DNA from: Candidatus Pantoea bituminis
Lineage (GTDB): Bacteria; Pseudomonadota; Gammaproteobacteria; Enterobacterales; Enterobacteriaceae
Reading direction: 5' to 3'
NCBI RefSeq assembly: GCF_018842675.1
Contig: NZ_JAGTWO010000004.1
Coordinates: 1,922,001 to 1,986,000 of the forward strand
DNA: 64,000 nt
Shown: positions 47,193 through 56,201 of the stretch, piece after piece
Layout of the letters: every line of letters begins with the position of its first letter
How positions within the stretch are numbered: the stretch's first letter is position 1
Notes under the pieces: generated by a model
What the model was told of the DNA's origin: nothing
The model's database searches: none
Seen by the model: the letters and a program-made list of their open reading frames with translations, nothing else
Position numbers and translations under genes: made by a program

Positions 47193-47986
47193 TCAGACGA
47201 TATCGTCAACCACTCCCCATCTACGCGGAGTGCTGCACCCGAGGTCGCCGATGACAAAGGTGAACAGACATAAACCACCATGTTTGCCACCTCTTCTACC
47301 GAGGCAGCGCGCTGAATGACCGAGCTAGGCCGTTGCGCCATGACAAACTCTTTCGCCAGCGTTTCGAGTGATTTACCGGTGCGTTTTATTTCATCTTCCA
47401 TCATGCTGGCGAAGCCGTCTGACAGCGTTGGTCCCGGTAAAACGCTGTTCACGGTGACGCCCGATCCCGCCACAAATTTAGCCAAACCGCGCGCCAGCGC
47501 AAGCTGCGCGGTTTTGCTCACTCCGTAATGCACCATGTCTGCTGGAATATTACGTGCTGATTCAGAAGAGATAAACACCACGCGGCCCCAGCCTTTTTCG
47601 ACCATGTGAGGCAATAAAGCACGCGATAAACGCACGCCAGACATGACGTTGGTTTGCCAGTATTGTTCCCAAAGCGCGTCATCGATGTCATAGAAATCTT
47701 TTTGCCCGTAAATGCCCGCGTTATTGACCAAAATATCGATCTCCGGCAAGCCTTTCAGAAGCGTGTCCACGCCTTGCGCGCTGCCGAGATCGGCAATGGC
47801 ACTGTGAATTTTCACGCCCGGCACGGCGGCATTCAGCTTCTGCTGCGCGTGAGCGAGGGTGGCCTCGCTGCGTCCGTTGAGCACGATTTCTGCGCCGCAT
47901 TCAGCTAACCCTTGTGCAATAGCAAAACCAATGCCGCCCGTTGACGCGGTCACCAGGGCGACTTTTCCGCTGAGATCTATTTTCAT
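47193..47986 (-). CDS. SDR family oxidoreductase (one apparent frameshift at the C-terminus)
   Basis: Short-chain dehydrogenase of about 264 residues. The cofactor site is TASTGGIGFAIAQG, then NNAGI, the catalytic serine in VFISSESARN and the Tyr/Lys pair in YGVSKTAQLAL, all in place. The start at 47986 (MKIDLSGKVALVTAS) follows AGGAG; the frame is open upstream but those residues are not part of the fold. Near the end, a C-run at 47215-47218 lacks a base: adding it gives LRVDGGVVDDIV and a stop at 47193-47195, the usual SDR end, instead of an extended tail. Substrate unknown. Confidence 0.88.
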
Positions 47987-48126
47987 GCTGCACTCCTGTA
48001 AGTGGCTAAAGAATCGATTTTCTTGGTAAGAGCCTGGCTGAAAGAGAGAAAACAGCATTGTTCGAACATGCTTTGTAACCTATCTTGCTGGCCGGTTACA
48101 AAACGTTGAGCCTTTTGAAGACCCGT

Positions 48127-48612
48127 TCAACAGCAGCAGAAAACGCGGACCGATTCCCCGTCAGCAAACCTATTCAGCGCTTTTTCTTTTTGATGCAGAA
48201 AACGGCCCGGATAGTCGGGTGTAAGACTATGCTGGCTGTCGTAGCGGCCAAACAGCTTGTAGCGATTGAGGGCGATGCGGTCATAGGCGAAGTTGCTGAT
48301 GCTGTCGGGAAAGTGGCGCAGCACGCTGAGAAAGCGCCACGGCCCAGCCATTTTCTGCATAACGCGAAACACCGCTTGCGCCCGCAGCCAATGCTGTTGA
48401 TCGGCAATATAGACAATGGTACTGACATTTTCTTGCGGTAAACCGGCCCACTTCAACAAGGTTTTACCCTCTTCACTTTGCACTGAAGCAAAACGAACCT
48501 GCCGCGCCACACGATGACGCAGCAGGAAATTTACCCAGCCATTACAGAGTTTACAGACGCCGTCATAAAGCACGACGCTCTCGCCCGGTTGCAGATAAGG
48601 CGGTGGTGACAT
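48127..48612 (-). CDS. DCC family thiol-disulfide oxidoreductase (DUF393)
   Basis: A protein of about 161 residues, named for its DxxCxxC motif, here YDGVCKLCN near the N-terminus, followed by FLLRHRVARQVRFASVQSEEG as in the family. It continues AQAVFRVMQKMAGPWRFLSV and the late Y-K-L/FGRYD segment that closes the domain. The start at 48612 follows GAGGATGATC; an ATG two codons earlier is possible. It overlaps the upstream P-loop gene by about 50 bases, so it may be the tail of the PTS operon. Function of DCC proteins is unknown beyond a redox role. Confidence 0.82.
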   Translation of the reverse strand: MSPPPYLQPGESVVLYDGVCKLCNGWVNFLLRHRVARQVRFASVQSEEGKTLLKWAGLPQENVSTIVYIADQQHWLRAQAVFRVMQKMAGPWRFLSVLRHFPDSISNFAYDRIALNRYKLFGRYDSQHSLTPDYPGRFLHQKEKALNRFADGESVRVFCCC

Positions 48613-49204
48613 GATCATCCTCTTTCACGCGTTCACTCAGAGGAAAAGTGTAGCCTGTTGTCGCAAGTTGGTGGCGCAACCATTTAACGGCGCGTAGCTG
48701 ATCGGCCTCTTGCGAACCCACGCGTAATACCGGCCCAAGCGCCATCGGCTGGGCTTGCTCCGCCAACCGCCGCAGCTCAGGTAAGTATTCCGCGCCCGGA
48801 TGGCCTGGCATACGTTGCGCGAGTCTGGATTGATAGCGCGCCACCGCTTCATCGGGGGTAATTTGCAGCCACAGCTCCAGCACTTCGCTTACGCCCGCCT
48901 GCTGCAACCCCTGTTCCAGCACAGATTTAGGCTGAAAACCAAACCAGGCATCAATCAGAAAAATGCACTCTGCAGGTGCCTGACCGACTATTTGCCAAAT
49001 CGCCTGATAGGCCGCGCAGCCCAGCTGCCGATTGCGCTGGCGATCCACGGGCGCGAAGCTGGCCATAAAGGGCTCTTTCACGCTGTCGAGGGTCAGCACC
49101 GGCAAACCAAACTGCTGCGACATCAGCCGGGTTAAGGTGCTTTTACCCGAGGCAGGAATGCCGTTTATCAGCACCACACGTTTTAGGGGAGTTTCATGGG
49201 TCAT
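48563..49204 (-). CDS. P-loop NTPase/kinase of the PTS operon
   Basis: A 213-residue AAA-type small-molecule kinase-like protein. Walker A is GIPASGKSTLTRLM at residues 15-28, and a later acidic strand (ECIFLIDAWFGFQ) serves as Walker B. The lid helix carries basic residues (ARYQSRLAQRMPGH). The pattern is like gluconate kinase/shikimate kinase-type or Zeta-type P-loop enzymes, and no closer family is clear. Its start overlaps the EIIA stop (ATGA), so it is a bona fide operon member. A role in phosphorylating an intermediate of the imported sugar, or in regulation, is inference. The C-terminus may be a little longer than natural, since it overlaps the next gene. Confidence 0.78.
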   Translation of the reverse strand: MTHETPLKRVVLINGIPASGKSTLTRLMSQQFGLPVLTLDSVKEPFMASFAPVDRQRNRQLGCAAYQAIWQIVGQAPAECIFLIDAWFGFQPKSVLEQGLQQAGVSEVLELWLQITPDEAVARYQSRLAQRMPGHPGAEYLPELRRLAEQAQPMALGPVLRVGSQEADQLRAVKWLRHQLATTGYTFPLSERVKEDDHVTTALSATGRERRAL

Positions 49205-49638
49205 AAGATGGCGATGACCTCCGCGACGCTGCTGGCCTGACGTAAGCGAACCAGCGTATCCTCATCCTCCAGCAACGATACAATGGCGCGAATGCCCTCT
49301 TCGATATGCGCATTGCTGTCGCGCGCGCCAAACATAATGACAATATCGGCTTTGTCGCTGCCTTCAAATGAGATCGGCTCAGAGAGCAAAATCATACTGA
49401 AACAGTCGCGGATCACACCGGTTTCGGGTCGGGCATGGGGAATCGCAATCCCCTCTTCAAATACGTAATAGGCGCCGTGCGTTAGGGTGTTGGCAATTAC
49501 CGCTTCCGGGTAAGAGGCTTTGACGTAGCCTCCGCTGACCAGCGGTTGCGCCGCCATAGCGATAACCTGACGCCAATCCGTGGCGTCGATGCCGACCTGA
49601 ATCGCGTCTGCCTCTTGCAATAACTGTTTAATCGTCAT
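49201..49638 (-). CDS. PTS EIIA component, fructose/mannitol/ascorbate type
   Basis: A 145-residue EIIA domain. The phosphorylated histidine is in IAIPHARPETG, preceded by NTLTHGAYYVFEEG; VIMFGARDSNAHIEEG completes the family pattern. It accepts phosphate from HPr and passes it to EIIB. It overlaps the P-loop gene and lies 9 bases after the small protein gene, inside the operon that starts with pfk. The UlaA-like EIIC nearby suggests an ascorbate-type superfamily system. Confidence 0.9.
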   Translation of the reverse strand: MTIKQLLQEADAIQVGIDATDWRQVIAMAAQPLVSGGYVKASYPEAVIANTLTHGAYYVFEEGIAIPHARPETGVIRDCFSMILLSEPISFEGSDKADIVIMFGARDSNAHIEEGIRAIVSLLEDEDTLVRLRQASSVAEVIAIL

Positions 49639-49647
49639 TACGGCTCC

Positions 49648-49917
49648 TTAAATCGATTTGCGAACAACATTACGCAATTCATCGATTTTGACAAACAGCG
49701 GATCAATTTCATTGCGATAACGTCGACTTTTCGCAAATACCGTTAATGCACGGTTATATTCCAGCATTAATTGTTTCTGCGTTTCGCCATCGCGTGGATT
49801 AATAGCTAGCTTGTTTTCTAATGCCGTTATTTTCTCACGGCTTGATTCAGCCAGACGATCCTGCTCTTCCTCTTGCTGGCTATTATTTGTCGCACTCTTT
49901 TTCATGAATCCAAACAT
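49648..49917 (-). CDS. Small hydrophilic protein of the PTS operon
   Basis: An 89-residue charged protein I cannot assign. It is strongly helical: NSQQEEEQDRLAESSREKI, then LENKLAINPRDGETQKQLML, with a basic C-terminal half, consistent with a coiled coil. No signal or membrane segment. It sits between the aldolase and EIIA genes in the same direction, so it likely belongs to the sugar PTS system, perhaps as an accessory or assembly factor, but nothing in the sequence shows this. Confidence 0.65.
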   Translation of the reverse strand: MFGFMKKSATNNSQQEEEQDRLAESSREKITALENKLAINPRDGETQKQLMLEYNRALTVFAKSRRYRNEIDPLFVKIDELRNVVRKSI

Positions 49918-49981
49918 AGCGTCTCCCGCCCCGAATGGTGCTGGGGCACCTCAGGTTAATGCATCATTTAGGATTAAAAAA

Positions 49982-50824
49982 TTAACGGAATAACTGCATC
50001 TTCTCGACTAATACACTCGTGACTGCATCATTAGCCGGGACGAGAAAATTACGTACGCTGTCGTTCACTTTGCCTTTCTCAAAGGTATTTTTGCATTGGC
50101 TTACCCATTGCACATTCATTTCCGTGCCGACATTCACCTTTTCAATACCGCTGCGGACGGCTAACCGCATATCTTCATCACTGACGCCAGTGCCACCGTG
50201 TAACACCAGCGGCGTGCGCGTCGCCTCGGTGATCTCAGCTAAACGTTGATGCTGAATGTGCGCCTTGCCGGTGTACAAGCCGTGAACCGTGCCAATAGAG
50301 ATAGCCAGCATATCCACGCCGGTTTCATCGACAAAACGCTTGGCGTCATTCACGGTGGTGAACGCAATCTCCTCCATCGCCACCACTTTGCCATCTTCCG
50401 ACCCGCCAATCGCGCCCAGTTCTGCTTCAACAGAGACATTTAATGGCCGCGCCATATCAATCACTTTACGGGTATTCGCAATATTCTCTTCGATAGATAA
50501 ATGCGAACCGTCATACATCACAGAACTGAAGCCGGTATCAATTGCCAGTTGAATGGAGTCGAGGTCAGAACAGTGATCTAAATGCAAACAGGTTGGAACA
50601 TTTTTACTTTCTGCCAGCGATTTAATCGCATCAACCAATAATCTGTGCCCAAGATATTTTGCGGTGCCGGTCGAAATCTGAATCATTAATGGACTGTTGG
50701 TTTTTTCCGCCGCTTTGAAATAAGCGGGCAACATCTCAAGGCAATGTAAATTAAACGAACCAACAGCTTTGAATTCACGGTCTTTAGCGATATGTAACAG
50801 CTCGGCGAAATTATAAAGTTTCAT
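49982..50824 (-). CDS. Class II fructose/tagatose bisphosphate-type aldolase
   Basis: A 280-residue zinc aldolase. The metal and catalytic signatures are HLDHCSDL (His, catalytic Asp), GFSSVMYDGSHLS, VEAELGAIGG (Glu), GTVHGLYTG (His) and LVLHGGTGVSDEDM (His, then phosphate loop). It belongs to the GatY/KbaY/Fba group. The start at 50824 (MKLYNFAELL) overlaps the EIIC stop by 14 bases. With the phosphofructokinase-like enzyme in the operon it would split the bisphosphate of the imported sugar into two trioses. Which sugar is not visible. Confidence 0.92.
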   Translation of the reverse strand: MKLYNFAELLHIAKDREFKAVGSFNLHCLEMLPAYFKAAEKTNSPLMIQISTGTAKYLGHRLLVDAIKSLAESKNVPTCLHLDHCSDLDSIQLAIDTGFSSVMYDGSHLSIEENIANTRKVIDMARPLNVSVEAELGAIGGSEDGKVVAMEEIAFTTVNDAKRFVDETGVDMLAISIGTVHGLYTGKAHIQHQRLAEITEATRTPLVLHGGTGVSDEDMRLAVRSGIEKVNVGTEMNVQWVSQCKNTFEKGKVNDSVRNFLVPANDAVTSVLVEKMQLFR

Positions 50825-52177
50825 GAATTTTTTCCTCTTGCGGCTTAGTGGGTTTTCCGTTAACAAACCAGGCAATAGCGGTAATAAAGGCAATAAACAG
50901 GGCGACGAACAGCCAGTTATTTTGGAACGCATGTCCCAGAACCAAACCGGTACTGATGACGTCGGAATCGCTGAAGGTGACACCGGTGAAGCCGTAGCTT
51001 TCCAGCATCGGGACCAGAATTGCAGGCAGAAGGGTAATAAACAGACCGTGAACGAAGCCGCCGATTATCGCACCACGACGTCCGCCCAACGCATTGCCAA
51101 ACACGCCCGCGGTGCCGCCTGCAAAGAAGTTGGTCAGCAGGCCTGGCAGGATCATCGCCAACCCAAACATCGGGAAGACGATCATGCCGACCACCGAACC
51201 CAGCGTGGTGGCCAGGAAGCCAACAATCACGGCATTTGGTGCATACGGGAACATCACCGGGCAATCAAGTGCCGGTTTGGCATCAGGTACCAGACGCATG
51301 GCGATGCCACGAAACGCAGGAACTAACTCGTTAAGCAGGAGACGCACGCCGCTGTATAGCACAAACACCCCAGCAACGAACTGGATAGACTGCATAAACG
51401 CATACATCAGGTAGTTCATGCCGTTGCTGTATTGCGCGATAAAAGCCGGGCCTGCGGCGACAGCCGGAATCAGGTACATCGGCACCATCACCACCGCCAT
51501 CGCTAAGTAAGTGTCCTGCAAAAACTTGAAGTTGTCTGGCAGCTTGAGGTCTTCGGTAGAGCGCGATCCTTTGCCGACCACCTTCGCCACCGCCGCCGTC
51601 ACCAGATAACCAATGGTGCAGAAGTGGCCGAGCGCGACATCGTCAGAATCCGTAATACGTCGTACCACCGGTTGTGCCAGCGCAGGCATAACCACCGCCA
51701 TGATGCCGCCGAAAATGCCGCCAGTAAGGATCAGAGGTAAGCCTGTTAGCCCCGCTTTATAACCGATGACAGCGCCAATTGTGGCCATCCACAACAACGC
51801 TTGTCCGGTCAGGAAGATATATTTGAATGGGGTAATGCGCGCAATGATAATGTTGACGATGAAAATCACCAGCAAGGTCAGTGCCACTTCAGAACCCAGT
51901 TCGCGGTTCGCTAACCCGGCGATGGCAGCCACATCGGTGATATAACCCTGCATGCCAAATCCGTGCGTAAATATGGTGTTCAGGAAGGTTAATGTGCCGA
52001 CAATGATATTAATGCCGGCCATCATAATTAAGAACCCCAGCAGGGTTTTAAAGGTGCCTTCCACCACCTTCCCTGCAGATTTTTTTGCAGCAGCAGACCA
52101 ATCAGGGCAATAAAGGCGATCAGAATTGATGCCTGCCCTAATAAGTCTTTTACCAGGAAATCAATCACACTATTCAT
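50811..52177 (-). CDS. PTS EIIC permease, UlaA-like (one apparent frameshift)
   Basis: Inner-membrane sugar channel of about 455 residues. The first helix begins at MNSVIDFLVKDLLGQASILI, and the EIIC core (FLIMMAGINIIVGTLTFLN, ALAQPVVRRITDSDDVALGH, LPGLLTNFFAGGTAGVFGN) matches the UlaA (SgaT) type. The frame breaks in the T-run at 52080-52086: one more base gives KKSAGKVVEGTFKTLLG. It overlaps EIIB by 8 bases. L-ascorbate is the known substrate of UlaA, but no ula-type dehydratase or lactonase genes are near and the pfk/aldolase enzymes point to another sugar. Confidence 0.88.
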
Positions 52178-52484
52178 GGCTAGGAACCTTCATGTTGTGT
52201 TCTTTTAAAAACGCCACGAGCTTCTCCTCAATTTCCGTTTTATCGGTGAGCTTATTGAGAATAATGACGCGTTTGATCTGTTCCGGGCTGGCGTCGGCAT
52301 TCAATACATCAGCAAAGGCTTTTTGCGTCAGAATGATGTCAGATTTAAAGGCGTTGGCTTCAGATATTGTGGTGTGATCAATATCCGCTTCAATCTCCAG
52401 TTTCTTTAATACCGATTTAGCGCTCATCTCAATTGCAAAACTGGATCCCAGACCGCAGCCACAAACACATAAAATTTTCAGCAT
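52170..52484 (-). CDS. PTS EIIB component, lactose/ascorbate type
   Basis: A 104-residue EIIB with the phosphorylated cysteine in LKILCVCGCGLGSSFAIEM, a loop that fits the UlaB-type EIIB fold. It takes phosphate from EIIA and passes it to the sugar during transport by EIIC. It begins 10 bases after the phosphofructokinase gene and overlaps EIIC by 8 bases. A ribosome site AGGAG is present. Confidence 0.92.
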   Translation of the reverse strand: MLKILCVCGCGLGSSFAIEMSAKSVLKKLEIEADIDHTTISEANAFKSDIILTQKAFADVLNADASPEQIKRVIILNKLTDKTEIEEKLVAFLKEHNMKVPSHE

Positions 52485-52494
52485 GGTGTTCTCC

Positions 52495-53474
52495 TCACAA
52501 GATATTCAGTTGTTTAGCGAGTTTATAATGGTGCCCTTCAATATCGACCAAGCGTTTCTTCATGCTTATTAAATCAATGGGAATCGGTTTATTGCTGCCA
52601 TTAATAATGACCGCTTTATTCCGCATTCCAGATTGAATACAACGAACCACTTCACTGGCCATAATGGTGCCCTGGTAAATTTCTTCACAGGTAGGATCAC
52701 CATTACGCAGACCGTAACCGATAATGGTTTTGCGAATACGCACGCCAATCATCGGTTCAAGCTGTTTAATCAGGGTATCGATCGCCCCTTGAAATCCAGG
52801 GAATATTCGCGGGTGTAACCTTCTGAACAGAGGATCACCACGCTGTTCTGCGCGGCCAGTCGCTGCGTAATACGCTCAGCCAACTGCGGCGTGGGGATTT
52901 GACATTCTGGAATCAACGCAAAATCCGCATTGGATTTAATCGCGGACTGCAACGTTAATTCCCCGCAATAGCCACCCAGCAATTCCACCATAAAAACGCG
53001 ACCGGTTAACGCGCGGCCAGTATTCCGCAATTTCGCCACTTCTTTTAAAACTTGTTCGCAAGCCGTAGAAAATCCGATGGTGTAATCACTGCCAAACACG
53101 TCGTTATCGATGGTCATGCCGACGCCAAAACAATTAACGCCAAATTCACTGAGTGTATGCAAAAATTGCAGTGAACCGTCACCACCCGCCATCACTAATA
53201 CATCAATGCGTAGCGACTTCAGCTGGCGCGCAATTAATTCATATTCGCTGCGTACTATTTTTTTATCGGTCCTGCCAGACTGCATGACCGGAATTGAGGC
53301 GATTGAAAAATCCATTAAGTCGCGTTGGGACACGTCCTGGTGACGATTGGCTAATAAACCCGGTATGCCGCCGTTAAATAACACCATATCCGCTTGCGCC
53401 ATCCGACCCATTTGGAAAATAAAATTATTAATGCCGGTGACATCACCGCCGCTGATCACCATCCCAATTCTCAT
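52495..53474 (-). CDS. PfkA-family phosphofructokinase (one apparent frameshift)
   Basis: About 326 residues when restored. The nucleotide loop is VISGGDVTGIN (Asp where E. coli PfkA has a proline/glycine-rich loop), then MAGGDGSLQF, GMTIDNDVFGSDYTIGFSTA with catalytic TIDND, and a hexose-phosphate loop ELLGGYCGEL. The frame breaks in the C-run at 52785-52788: adding a base gives DFKGAIDTLIKQLEPMIG. First gene of the PTS operon, start at 53474. The GGD and GGDGS residues favour an ATP-type enzyme, but its sugar phosphate may not be fructose 6-phosphate, since the operon encodes a dedicated PTS. Confidence 0.88.
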
Positions 53475-53612
53475 ATTGGACACTCCATTGGCTGTATTGC
53501 GTCTGGAAATCATTGTTGCGGGATAAGAGCTTTGTATTTGCAATGAAGATCACATTAATGACAGGAATTTTTAAATGTAGATCGTTGACAGCGGGTTTTA
53601 ATGACTGATTTA

Positions 53613-53628
53613 TGTGATGAAAATCACA
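53613..53628. promoter_or_regulatory. CRP-binding site
   Basis: TGTGA-TGAAAA-TCACA is a perfect match to the symmetric CRP core TGTGA-N6-TCACA. It lies about 140 bases upstream of the pfk start and about 305 bases before dld. It therefore most likely activates the PTS operon when glucose is scarce, or affects both genes in the divergent region. Confidence 0.8.
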
Positions 53629-53932
53629 TTATGAATTCCAGATTAAATAATAAAAAAACATTACACATCAATAGATTAACTATGAATGACTTCGCAAAAC
53701 TTTTTAACACGTGCTTTCTCTTTTTTCGCTTTAACAGCACAATTCAAATTTGTGATTTTCACCTCATTTTCAGCGGTTCAGTCGCTTATTTATCCAATTT
53801 CTTGTCCGCCCTCATAATTAAAAACAGCAGGGGTAAATAGTGCCTAAAACCTAATTTAGCGCCGATCAATGATTGACTTGCCCCAAGGTCAGCCTGTCCA
53901 ATAAGGCGTTTATTCACTTCAGAAGAGAAATC

Positions 53933-55627
53933 ATGACGTCCTCGCAGGAAATGCTCCGCCAACTGGGTGAGGTGGTCGGCGCTAAACAGGTATTGACCCA
54001 TCAGGATGATAAAGCCTGGTACACCAAAGGATTCCGGGTTGGACGTGGCGAAGCCTTTGCCGTTGTTCTGCCACAAACGCTGTGGCAACTGTGGCAAACG
54101 CTACAAGTTTGCGTTGCAAACGATGCCATTATCTTAATGCAGGCTGCCAATACTGGCGTGACGGGCGGCTCGACGCCGGACGGCAATGATTATGATCGCG
54201 ATGTCGTCATTGTCAGTACGCGGCTGTTAAAAGGCGTGCAGGTTATTGATCAATCGCGTCAAGTGATCGCCTTCCCTGGCTCCACATTGACCGAACTGGA
54301 GAACACTTTAAAACCGTTGGGACGCGAGCCGCATTCAGTGATCGGATCGTCCTGCATTGGGGCGTCGGTGATTGGCGGTATTTGCAATAACTCCGGCGGC
54401 TCTCTGATTCGACGTGGCCCGGCATTCACAGAAAAATCGCTTTTTGCGCGTATTCATGACGACGGTCGGCTAGAGATGATCAATCATCTCGGCATTGCGT
54501 TAGGCGATACGCCGGAAGAGATGCTGCGTCGCCTTGAGCAACAGGAATTTACCACCGGCGATCAGCCTGACTGGGACGGTAAAATCTGGGCTGATGATTA
54601 CGCCGATCAGCTGCGCGATACGCAGGCTGACAGCCCTTCTCGCTTTAATGGCGACATGCGTTACCTGCATGAAAGTTCAGGCAGCGCAGGCAAAGTGGTG
54701 GTGTTTGCCGTGCGTCTGCCGACGTTTGAAGCCAGCCAGCAAAGCGATACATTTTATATCGGCACCCAAGATGAGAAAGCGCTGGTGGCGCTGCGCCGTT
54801 ATTTATTGGCGAACATGCACGAATTACCGTTACAGGCTGAATATATCCATCGCAACGCGTTTGATTTAACGGTGCGTTACAGCAAGCACATGTATCTGGC
54901 GATCGGCAAGCTGGGCGCACAGGCACTGCCCGGCTTGATGGCCAGGAAAGCCAAGTGGGATGTGCGCGTCAGTCATCTCAAATTTCTGCCCAGAAACAGC
55001 ATCGATAAAATGCTGCAATTTTTTAATCAGTTCACGCCGCGCTTTGTTGCGCCGCGCATTCTTGATTACCACGCACGCTTTGAACATCATTTGATGATTA
55101 AAGTTGAGGCGCAGCAAACGGCGGAACTGCAGCAGTTGCTGGAAAATTTCTTCCGCGATCAAAACGGCGAGTTTTTCCTCTGTAACGCACGCGAAGCCGC
55201 GGATGCGTTTCTGGTGCGTTTTGGCGTGGGCGGCTGCACTATTTCGTATTGCGATTATCTTGGCTATAACCCGGATGAGCGGTTAGTGGCGTTTGATGTG
55301 GCTCTGCGCCGCAACGACGAGAGCTGGCGGCTGGTGTTGCCGGATCATCTGGCTGACCAGGTTCAGGTGGATTCTTGCTGTGGGCATTTCTTCTGCTTCG
55401 TCAATCATCAGGATTACGTGCTAAAACCTGGCGTAGATGCGAAAGCGTTTAAAGCGGCGGTGATTGAGGTATTGGAGCAGCGCGGCGCGAAATATCCGGC
55501 GGAGCATAATGTCGGGCATTTGTACCACGCATCCTGTGAGCATGAGCAGCACTGGCGTCAGTTAGATCCGACCAATAGTTGTAATCCGGGAATTGGCAAA
55601 ACCAGTAAGAAAAAGTATTGGGGCTAA
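53933..55627 (+). CDS. dld: Quinone-dependent D-lactate dehydrogenase
   Basis: A 564-residue peripheral membrane flavoprotein that oxidises D-lactate to pyruvate and reduces ubiquinone. The FAD-binding domain has MQAANTGVTGGSTPDGNDYD and HSVIGSSCIGASVIGGICNNSGG; the membrane-binding and cap domains follow, ending near NVGHLYHASCEHEQHW and NSCNPGIGKTSKK. The length matches E. coli Dld (571). I place the start at 53933 (MTSSQEMLRQLG) after AGAAGAGA, rather than 20 codons upstream. It is divergent from the PTS operon. The repeat array begins 20 bases after the stop. Confidence 0.95.
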   Translation: MTSSQEMLRQLGEVVGAKQVLTHQDDKAWYTKGFRVGRGEAFAVVLPQTLWQLWQTLQVCVANDAIILMQAANTGVTGGSTPDGNDYDRDVVIVSTRLLKGVQVIDQSRQVIAFPGSTLTELENTLKPLGREPHSVIGSSCIGASVIGGICNNSGGSLIRRGPAFTEKSLFARIHDDGRLEMINHLGIALGDTPEEMLRRLEQQEFTTGDQPDWDGKIWADDYADQLRDTQADSPSRFNGDMRYLHESSGSAGKVVVFAVRLPTFEASQQSDTFYIGTQDEKALVALRRYLLANMHELPLQAEYIHRNAFDLTVRYSKHMYLAIGKLGAQALPGLMARKAKWDVRVSHLKFLPRNSIDKMLQFFNQFTPRFVAPRILDYHARFEHHLMIKVEAQQTAELQQLLENFFRDQNGEFFLCNAREAADAFLVRFGVGGCTISYCDYLGYNPDERLVAFDVALRRNDESWRLVLPDHLADQVQVDSCCGHFFCFVNHQDYVLKPGVDAKAFKAAVIEVLEQRGAKYPAEHNVGHLYHASCEHEQHWRQLDPTNSCNPGIGKTSKKKYWG

Positions 55628-55646
55628 AGGCAAGAGTAGCTGGCTG

Positions 55647-56183
55647 GCCCCCACCTCAATCCTCTTAAGTGCGAGGCCGTTTGTCCCCCACCTCAATCCT
55701 CTTAAGTGCGAGGTCGTTTGCCCCCCACCTCAATCCTCCCCCATACATGGGGGAGGAAGATGCTGCCCTATGCCAGCTATTTACCTGCATGTGGCAGCGT
55801 CTCCTTCCTCCGCTTCGCGGGGAAGGCCGGGATGGGGGCCAGCGCGCAGATGAGGTCGTTTGTCCCCCACCTCAATCCTCTGAAGTGCGGGGTCGTTTGT
55901 CCCCCACCTCAATCCTCCCCCATAAATGGGGGAGGAAGATGCTGCCCTATGCTAACTCTGTAGCTGCATGTGGCAGCGTCTCCTTCCTCCGCTTCGCGGG
56001 GGAAGGCCGGGATGGGGGCCAGCGCGCAGATGAGGTCGTTTGTCCCCCACCTCAATCCTCCCCCATAAATGGGGAGGAAGATGCTGCCCTATGCCAGCTA
56101 TTTACCTGCATGTGGCAGCGTCTCCTTCCCCGCGTCGCGGGGAAGGCCGGGATGGGGGCCAGCGCGCAGATGAGGTCGTTTGC
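55647..56183. repeat. Modular intergenic repeat array (three long and three short units)
   Basis: Six directly repeated units in the order short, short, long, short, long, long. Each starts cccccacctcaatcctc and ends gaggtcgtttgt or a near variant. Long units (55721-55863, 55901-56043, 56044-56183) are about 140-143 bases; short units (55647-55683, 55684-55720, 55864-55900) are about 37 and look like long units with the middle deleted. The long units contain an inner palindrome CCTCCCCCAT/ATGGGGGAGG and share atgctgccctatgc, gcatgtggcagcgtctcctt and gggatgggggccagcgcgca. It fills the dld-yceI gap. A run-on frame through it is repeat-derived, not a gene. Confidence 0.92.
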
Positions 56184-56201
56184 CCTAAAGCAAACGGCGA
56201 C

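Noticed and set aside
50811..52484. Naming the PTS as an L-ascorbate (ula) system
   Set aside because: EIIC and EIIB are of the UlaA/UlaB type, but the ula enzymes are absent and a phosphofructokinase and bisphosphate aldolase are present instead.
55647..56183. Repeat array resembling a CRISPR at first sight
   Set aside because: Units are two discrete sizes, join end to end without unique spacers, and share sequence throughout; no cas genes are in the window.
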